NCBI GenBank assembly: GCA_025201705.1 | Contig: MU617324.1 | Location: 1-15,866 of the forward strand | Reading direction: 5' to 3' | Origin: Dissophora ornata | Lineage: Eukaryota > Mortierellomycota > Mortierellomycetes > Mortierellales > Mortierellaceae | Length of the DNA stretch: 15,866 nt | Shown: positions 10,359 through 15,866 of the stretch, one piece after another | Position numbering within the stretch: position 1 is the first letter of the stretch | How the letters are laid out: every line of letters starts with the position of its first letter | Translations under genes and position numbers: made by a program | Notes under the pieces: model-generated | Databases searched by the model: none | Told to the model about the DNA's origin: nothing | Seen by the model: the letters and a program-made list of their open reading frames with translations, nothing else

Positions 10359-13300
10359 TCAGTCATCATCCTCGTCTTCGTCCTCCTCGTCCTCATCCTC
10401 GTCGCTGTCCTCAAGTCTCTTCTTCGAATTTGACGATCCGTTCTTGCTATGACTGTTGCTATGAGCGCTCTGTACTCCGGAATTTCGGCTTGCTGGTCCA
10501 GCATCGCTGTCATCACTGTCATCCGTGCCTAAAGAGTCCACAGCCATGTCATCGTCGTCGTCATCGTCGTCATCGTCCTCTTCATCATCCTCATCATCAT
10601 CATCATCATCGTCTTGGTCGTCTTTTTTCTGTCGCTTGTGCATGTTCTTCTGCTGAGAAGCTGACCGTGATCCAACACTACTGCTGCGGCTGTGCTGGCG
10701 ACCGTGGCCATTCGGCTTGCCGTACGCCTTGATCGAGCCCTGCCGGCGGTCTTGCGAAGAAGCTGTTTCATCCTCATCCGACAACGGAGCTGTACGTTTC
10801 AACGTGTTGACGTCCTTGTTCAATTCGCTCGCCGGAAGCTCCCCACCTGGGCACAGCTCATTGAACTTTGCATTGAACTCCTCCTGCAACTTTTCAGAGT
10901 CCTCGTAGACCCAGCTGCCCTCTTGGTTGTACGTCTGCGCGTTCTTGAACATGAGCTCAAAATCGTCCCTGAACTCGCCAGGAGTCTTGTAGTAGGCAGA
11001 ATGGATCCTCTTCTTGATAATGTCCATTGCGATGGGGCTGCTAATAATCCTGTAGTAGTCCGGGTACGCCTTCTTACTGGGAACATGCAGGAACAGTCCA
11101 CACCGAAGTCGAGGTCCCTCCTCATCGTCCGCTGTACACTCCTCCACAGCCTTATAACACTCCTCACACACCTTGGTGAGTGCCTTGCGCTCGCCTTCAC
11201 CGAGCGTGTCTCGGCCAGCCGACGCACCCTCGGGTTTCCTTCCTCTTTTGCCCTTCGCCGCTGGCTTCGTGATCTCGGTTGAGGTAGACGACTTTTTGGC
11301 ACGTCCGCGTCCTTTCTTCGCCGCCGCCGGCTCCACCTCTTCTTCATCATCATCGCGCATGTTCTTTCTGCCTCTTCCGCGACCCTTCTTAGGCTCTGAC
11401 TCGACGTCATCTCCCCCAGCTGCAACAGCCTCTCTTAGGAGCTTATTCTGTTCCCGCTTGCGACGACGCTCTTCTTTGATAGCTACGACCTCATGGAATT
11501 CCTTTTCATCGTTTTCCAAAGCATCAAGGAACTGGTCATCTGTCAGATTATCAGTGTAGCGGATCTCTTGCCTGACTCTCTGTCCGCGTCCCAGATCCTC
11601 CTCCAAGGGTATAACTTCATCGTCCTCATCATGAAGATAGACCTCTGGCAATTCATCCTCCTGAATCATACGCTCCCGCACGACTCCAGTCTCCTTCGAT
11701 GCCTCTATATCAGCGGTCCTGCGCTCCGCATCCATATGCTTGAAAATTTCCCTTTCTTCTTCCGATCGCGCCAGGATATCATTCAAATCGTCGTCGTTCA
11801 TATCTTCTTCCTCGATATCATTCTCTTCTCTGCTGTTATCGGTCTCCAACAGCGAACGCAGGAACCTCTCTTGCTCTTCCGCCGTACTCTTATTGTCGAA
11901 TTTACCGGCCTGAATGACCTTGCCGTCAATCTCCAGTTTGTATTGCGCACGAGCCAAGATGTGCTCCTCCACCGATTTCTCCGTAACCAATCGGAAAATA
12001 CGGACCTCCTTAGTCTGACCGATACGATGGGCACGATCCTGGGCCTGCAAGTCCTGATGAGGGTTCCAGTCCGAGTCGAAAATAATGACAGTGTCGGCTG
12101 TTTGCAAGTTCAGTCCAAGACCACCGGCTCTGGTACTGAGCAGGAATACAAAGTACGGCGAGTCGGGAGCATTGAATGTCTTGAGCAGTGCGGATCGATC
12201 CTCTGACTTTGTAGAACCGTCAAGACGCATGTATTGGTAATGGCGAAAGTGCAGATAGTCTTCCATGATATTCATGATGGCCGTCATTTGGAAGAAGATC
12301 AAGACCCTGTGACCCGTCCTGTACAATTTGGGCAACATGCGATCCAGAAGCTCAAACTTTCCAGCAACCCTCCACAGGTTGTCGTTGTTGTTCTTGGCCG
12401 GATTAATAACGCGCTCCACTTCCTCAAAGACATATGGGTGATTACAAATCTTTCGGAGCTGCATGATCGTGTTGTTCAATCCCTTGATGCCAGTGCGGCT
12501 ATATGGACACATCAAAGTGCAAAGTTAGTTTCATTCTAGATTTCGTATGATTACATCCGCTTGCGGGATATCGAGCGCGAAAAAATCTTACCCTTTCTCG
12601 CCTCCTTGTGTGAAGAGCATACCATGCTTCTTCATCTGGTTGTACAGTTTGAGCTGCAGTGCCGACATCTTACATCGCACGACGCTCTCGACCTTGTCAG
12701 GCAACTCCGATTCGACATCTTTCTTCAGACGACGCAACAAGAACGGTCGCAGAACCTTGTGGAGACGCTTGATGATCAAAAGAGCTTCTTCTTCATTCAG
12801 CTCGATCTTGTCCTGACCTCCCGTGTTGGCAAAAGGCGTGTTGAACCACTCGTCAAAGGACTGCGCAGAGTTGAAGACGCGGGGCAAGACCATGTTCAGC
12901 AGCGCCCACAGCTCCGGCAAGTTGTTCTGCAAGGGCGTACCCGTGAGGATGAGTCGGTAGCGAGACGAGTAGTGCTGAGTCAAGTTAATGAAGAGCCTCG
13001 ACTTGGCGTTTTTAAGACGATGACCTTCGTCAATAATCAGGTAGACCCACTTGATTTTGCTGAGGATGGGTCTGTCCTTAATAACGAATTCGTACGTTGT
13101 TAAGAGCACCTGGAAATTGCGGTGTCGGATCTCTGTCTGCTGAATATGCTTGCGCTGCGCGGGGTCTCCCTTGTAAACGACCTTGGACACCTGAGGTGCC
13201 CATTTCTCAAACTCCAGAGTCCAGTTAGGCAAAGTGCTAAAAGCCAATCGAAGTTCAGAGTAAAAGAATAAGTTTGTCAGTGTTTGCGTAACTATTCCAT

Positions 13301-15421
13301 AGAATGATAGTACGTGAAAAGAGAGTATACTCACGAAAGCGGCACGAGAATCAGGAACGGTCCGTTCTGCTGCTTGGCTTCGATCAGGAACGTCACCAAA
13401 GAAATTGTCTGAATGGTTTTACCCAATCCCATCTCGTCTGCCAAAATTCCGTTCAAACGGTTGTTATAAAGCGACGCCATCCACTGGAGACCCTTCAACT
13501 GGTACTCCTTCAACGTTCCTCCGCTCAAGATGGCAGGCTGCTTTACGATCCTTTCCTGAATCTTATGAGCAATATTGTAGTAATCGTTGCGTCGATTGTC
13601 CTCCTATAGTTCACATAGCAAAAAAGATGATCAACAGTTAGTCTGAATATCGTCCCCCAAAAATATAAGTAGATAGATAATTACAAACAAATAAATAGAG
13701 GCACTGACCCCATCGCCATAATCGAAGTCCTTTTCGTCGTCCATAAGCTCGATACCACCGCGGGTGATGACATCCGAATGAACAGAATCATTCTGCTGGG
13801 CAGTAACGGCCTCCGCGAGAGATGCGAGATATGAGTCTGTCTGCTGCAGCAAGTGCGTGATACGCGTGTCCTTGGCTTGGTCAATGAGCTTCATGTATGC
13901 TTCCTCGTCGTCGTTCTTCAAAGCCTTCAGACGCTCCTTGGAAATACGTTCGATGCGCTTGGCTTCCTCTTTTTCGACATTGGCGTGGAATTGAACGACA
14001 AGACGTCCAAGCTTGACTTGCCTGGATTGCTGTGCTCTGTGCCAGGCGATCATATCGCGTCCGTGATTGACAATGTTCTGTAGGTAATCAAGGTGCTTCT
14101 GTTTCTCGCGTCCTTCTCGGTCTTGTCTCTGCTGTCTCTCGAGCTTTTCGGTCATGCGGGCCTCGCGCAGTGACTGCTTCTTCATCCTACGGTAAGCAGC
14201 TCTATCTGTGGACGTCGCGAGCATGGTCGCCTTGGACATGCCCTTGATGATTTCCGCTCGAAGCTATCATTGATGGGTACAGCGCCGATTAGCGAATGGA
14301 GGTTTGACTGTTGCACAAATCTAGATGCACTGATAAAATCTGGTGGTCTACGCATGCGAAAAGTCAAATCAAGTACCTTCTTTTGTCTTTCCAGGAGTCT
14401 CAAAGACTTCAGCTCAATGAGAGCCTTAAGCTTGGGTCCCGAAGGCGGTAGCTTGTTTTCTTGATCCAAAAGGCCGCCAGAGGGGTCCAACGCCTCACTA
14501 GCAATATTGCTGGGAAGGTTGTCAAGCTCATCGATGCGATACTTGACTCGCGCCTTCAACCGGTTGTCACGCTCCTGGGCTAGGGCGTATGGGTCGATGC
14601 CGACTGGTGAAATGCTGGGGATCAACAGACGCTGTTGCCGTGAAGCGTGCACAGCTGATGGCAGTGTCTTTTGGAGATAAGAGAATGGCGATGTGTAGGC
14701 GTTATAGTCCGAAGCCGTAGGCGTCTGCTCTGACAAATGGTGGCGAGCTACATCCACGATTCTGCCAGCAACCGATGCTGTGGGTTCTTTGGCACTCAAG
14801 GCCTGCTCAACTGATTTGGGCGTGAAAATGGCCTCTTGCAGATGTGGGGGTACAGCCATGTTGGCCGAGATGAGCTTAAACGCAATGATCTGATATCGGA
14901 GATCTGTGAGCTGTTCTGTAGAGAAGGGCGAACCCTGTGTGGGTGGCAGGGTTGGGGCGCCAGGGGGTTGTTGCTGCTGTAAATGGTGGAGTTGTTGTTG
15001 CTGGGCTTGCTGCAGCTGGTGGAATTGCTGCTGCTGCTGCATTTGAAGGAGTTGTTGCTGCTGCTGATATGGTGCAAGTCCTTGGGCGGCTTGAACGCGT
15101 TGTTGGTTTTGGGCCTGAGCAGCCTGGTAGGCACGCAACAGCGACATTAGCTGGGCATACTGCTGGTTGGTCTGCTCAGTTGCACCTGCGGCCTTCATGT
15201 TCCGGACAGCCTATGAAGACAAGCATTGGAAGATGATCGAATTCCTCTCCAATTTAGGATGTGGTATCCAGGAATGTGGATGCGCGAATCGAATCCTTGC
15301 GGCTTGTTATGATTTCATGGGCTTCACTTACGTTGAGCACACTTGTTATTTGCTCCTGCGACAGATTGGCAACCATCTCGTGACTGATGGCCTGCTGTGG
15401 TGGTGGCTGTGCGGGGTTCAT
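10359..15421 (-). CDS. SNF2: SNF2/STH1 (Brahma-type) ATP-dependent chromatin-remodelling helicase, six exons, complete
   Basis: Nuclear ATPase motor expected to drive a SWI/SNF or RSC complex, sliding or evicting nucleosomes. Exons in transcript order are 15332-15421, 14377-15210, 13709-14263, 13335-13603, 12592-13236 and 10359-12498. They join in frame (junction phases 0,0,0,2,2) to give 1510 residues. Visible in order: Gln-rich stretch (residues 79-111); QLQ domain (about 126-160, [18 protein letters not shown]); HSA (about 345-415) and post-HSA helix (428-461); Snf2 N-lobe with Walker A DEMGLGKT (K555), DEGH box (652-655) and LTGTP (680-684); C-lobe with [11 protein letters not shown] (919-929) and [11 protein letters not shown] (949-959); SnAC-like region (about 1000-1090); three AT-hook-like GRGR/KRGR clusters (1168-1221); one bromodomain (about 1240-1345) with the YPDYY segment and likely acetyl-lysine Asn1322; two acidic tracts. 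All catalytic motifs look intact. The start is the first in-frame ATG, after an in-frame TGA at 15482-15484; a leader intron or short upstream coding exon cannot be excluded. SNF2 and STH1 paralogues cannot be separated from this sequence. Confidence 0.96.
10548..10613 (-). repeat. GAY/GAR trinucleotide repeat coding an acidic tract
   Basis: An imperfect GAT/GAC/GAG/GAA repeat (ATC/GTC-rich on the + strand) encodes residues 1427-1448 of the SNF2-like protein, all Asp or Glu. It follows a basic KRQKK segment after the bromodomain. A second, shorter acidic tract (residues 1494-1510, 10362-10412) ends the protein. The role is unknown; histone binding or autoregulation is an inference. Confidence 0.85.
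12499..12591 (-). other. Intron 5 of the SNF2-like gene
   Basis: 93 bp, donor GTAAGA and acceptor CATATAG, splitting a glycine codon after its second base. Removal joins [11 protein letters not shown] to [16 protein letters not shown] between the two helicase lobes. An ACTAAC branch site lies about 30 nt before the acceptor. Unspliced RNA meets TAA directly at the donor. Confidence 0.95.
13237..13334 (-). other. Intron 4 of the SNF2-like gene
   Basis: 98 bp, donor GTGAGT and acceptor TTTTAG, splitting a serine codon after its second base. Removal gives the continuous conserved stretch [19 protein letters not shown] between helicase motifs I and II. A CACTGAC branch-like site is present. Confidence 0.95.
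13604..13708 (-). other. Intron 3 of the SNF2-like gene
   Basis: 105 bp, donor GTCAGT and acceptor CTATAG, phase 0. It joins FDYGDG to [10 protein letters not shown] in the linker before the ATPase core. A GACTAAC branch-type site followed by a T-rich stretch precedes the acceptor. Confidence 0.94.
14264..14376 (-). other. Intron 2 of the SNF2-like gene
   Basis: 113 bp, donor GTACTT (weak) and acceptor GATAG, phase 0. It joins LLERQKK to LRAEIIKGM just before the HSA domain. A CTAAT branch-like site is near the 3' end. The unspliced frame stays open for some distance into the intron, but the next exon is in another frame, so splicing is needed to reach the HSA. Confidence 0.92.
14968..15066 (-). 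repeat. CAG/CAA trinucleotide-rich tract coding the Gln-rich N-terminus
   Basis: Imperfect CAG/CAA repeats (CTG/TTG on the + strand) encode residues 79-111 of the SNF2-like protein: runs of Gln broken by Leu, Met, His and Phe. Such low-complexity segments are common in SWI/SNF subunits and tend to vary in length between strains. It lies inside exon 2, 14 residues before the QLQ domain. Confidence 0.85.
15211..15331 (-). other. Intron 1 of the SNF2-like gene
   Basis: 121 bp, donor GTAAGT and acceptor CATAG, phase 0. It lies between [11 protein letters not shown] and AVRNMKAAG, so the conserved N-terminal helix reads through without a gap. A CCTAAAT branch-like site sits mid-intron. Confidence 0.93.
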
Positions 15422-15691
15422 GGTGATGGGTCGCACTGTGTCTGCAGGAGTAGGTTTCTGCGATACACAAAGACGCAGTGATCAACAATGGAGGGTTGCC
15501 AGATGAAGAAATATATCAAATAAACGGCGGAGACAAAGGAGAGCGAGCCAAGAGAACGATAGAGGGAAAGGCGCACTGTTCCGCTATAAAAAAAAAAAAA
15601 GGAGTCCGGAGGGCCATTTACGTCGCCGATGACACCAACGTCACCGATCCGACGAGAAAGCAGGCCCTATGTCTACTTCAATTCTCAATAA
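15422..15691 (-). promoter_or_regulatory. 5' leader and probable promoter of the SNF2-like gene
   Basis: About 270 bp upstream of the chosen ATG. It holds a 13-bp poly(dA:dT) tract (15588-15600), a kind of element known to exclude nucleosomes in fungal promoters. Two ACGTC pentamers (15620-15624 and 15638-15642) resemble half-sites of bZIP/CRE factors; the second is part of TGAC-N6-GTCA (15630-15643). Near the gene, a T-rich stretch ends in CGCAG at about 15458, a good splice acceptor, so a leader intron could lie here. The transcription start is not visible. Confidence 0.5.
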
Positions 15692-15865
15692 TCATTGACA
15701 GCGACGCCCAGCACCAATCTCATTCACTCCCTTCAGGTCGCGGCACGCATTCTCAACAGCTGCCACCGTACCCCGCATATAGTCCAAGGTGCACTTCCTA
15801 CTCCCTTCTTTGAGGATATATTCGCCCATTCTCACCCAGAGCTCCCTGAGCCTTACATTACACTC
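15692..15865 (-). CDS. Unidentified open frame running off the right window edge (partial)
   Basis: On the minus strand a frame is open from the edge to TGA at 15692-15694: 57 residues with one helical-looking stretch (LRELWVRMGEYILKEG) and an ATG at 15827-15829. I recognise no family. It could be the last exon of a gene transcribed the same way as the SNF2-like gene and ending 270 bp before it. It could also be an upstream exon of that gene spliced to about 15457; a weak GTGAAT donor at 15722-15727 would keep phase but implies a 270-bp intron, longer than the others. Chance is the third option: a frame this short is not rare. Confidence 0.25.
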   Translation of the reverse strand, partial: ECNVRLRELWVRMGEYILKEGSRKCTLDYMRGTVAAVENACRDLKGVNEIGAGRRCQ

Positions 15866-15866
15866 A

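Noticed and set aside
10692..13609. Several open + strand frames opposite the SNF2-like exons (up to 237 codons)
   Set aside because: They are antisense shadows of a clearly coding strand; their translations lack domains.
1..15866. CRISPR arrays, operons, phage or insertion sequences
   Set aside because: Spliced nuclear gene structure indicates a eukaryote, and no spaced repeats, transposase or integrase motifs were seen.

Overview
The window reads as nuclear DNA of a fungus, probably an early-diverging lineage such as Mucoromycota or Mortierellomycota. The evidence is one spliced gene with five short introns (93-121 bp, GT-AG, several with CTAAC/CTGAC-like branch sites) encoding a fungal-type SWI/SNF or RSC remodelling ATPase. 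The lineage is an inference from protein style and intron size; no marker gene is present.

Right third (about 10.2-15.9 kb): a complete minus-strand gene for a SNF2/STH1 (Brahma-type) chromatin-remodelling ATPase. Six exons join in frame into a 1510-residue protein: glutamine-rich N-terminus, QLQ, HSA and post-HSA, two-lobed Snf2 helicase core with intact motifs, SnAC-like region, AT-hook-like basic repeats, one bromodomain, and two long Asp/Glu tracts at the C-terminus. Its likely promoter lies at 15422-15691, with a poly(dA:dT) tract and two ACGTC elements. A minus-strand polyadenylation signal lies about 100 bp after the stop. Just upstream, at the window edge, a short frame stays open off the end of the sequence. 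It may be the 3' end of another minus-strand gene or a 5' exon, but I do not recognise it.

Left two thirds (1 to about 10.2 kb): I find no gene I can defend, neither protein, tRNA, rRNA nor spliceosomal RNA. The long stop-free minus-strand frames at 1.1-4.3 kb are translations of pyrimidine-rich strands. What the region does hold is simple sequence: A30 at 999-1028, G10 at 2511-2520, a 150-bp polypurine block with (GGAA)n at 3951-4100, GA tracts at 7534-7570 and 9693-9782, T runs at 8116, 8643 and 8812, and an AT-rich inverted repeat near 9.09 kb. By eye, the + strand is purine-rich over about 1-5.5 kb and mostly pyrimidine-rich over about 5.6-9.6 kb. That might mark noncoding transcription in opposite directions.

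I see no clear undescribed multi-gene system. The points most worth following up are the large apparently gene-free block beside a core remodeller, its strand-composition switch, and the unidentified open frame at the right edge.
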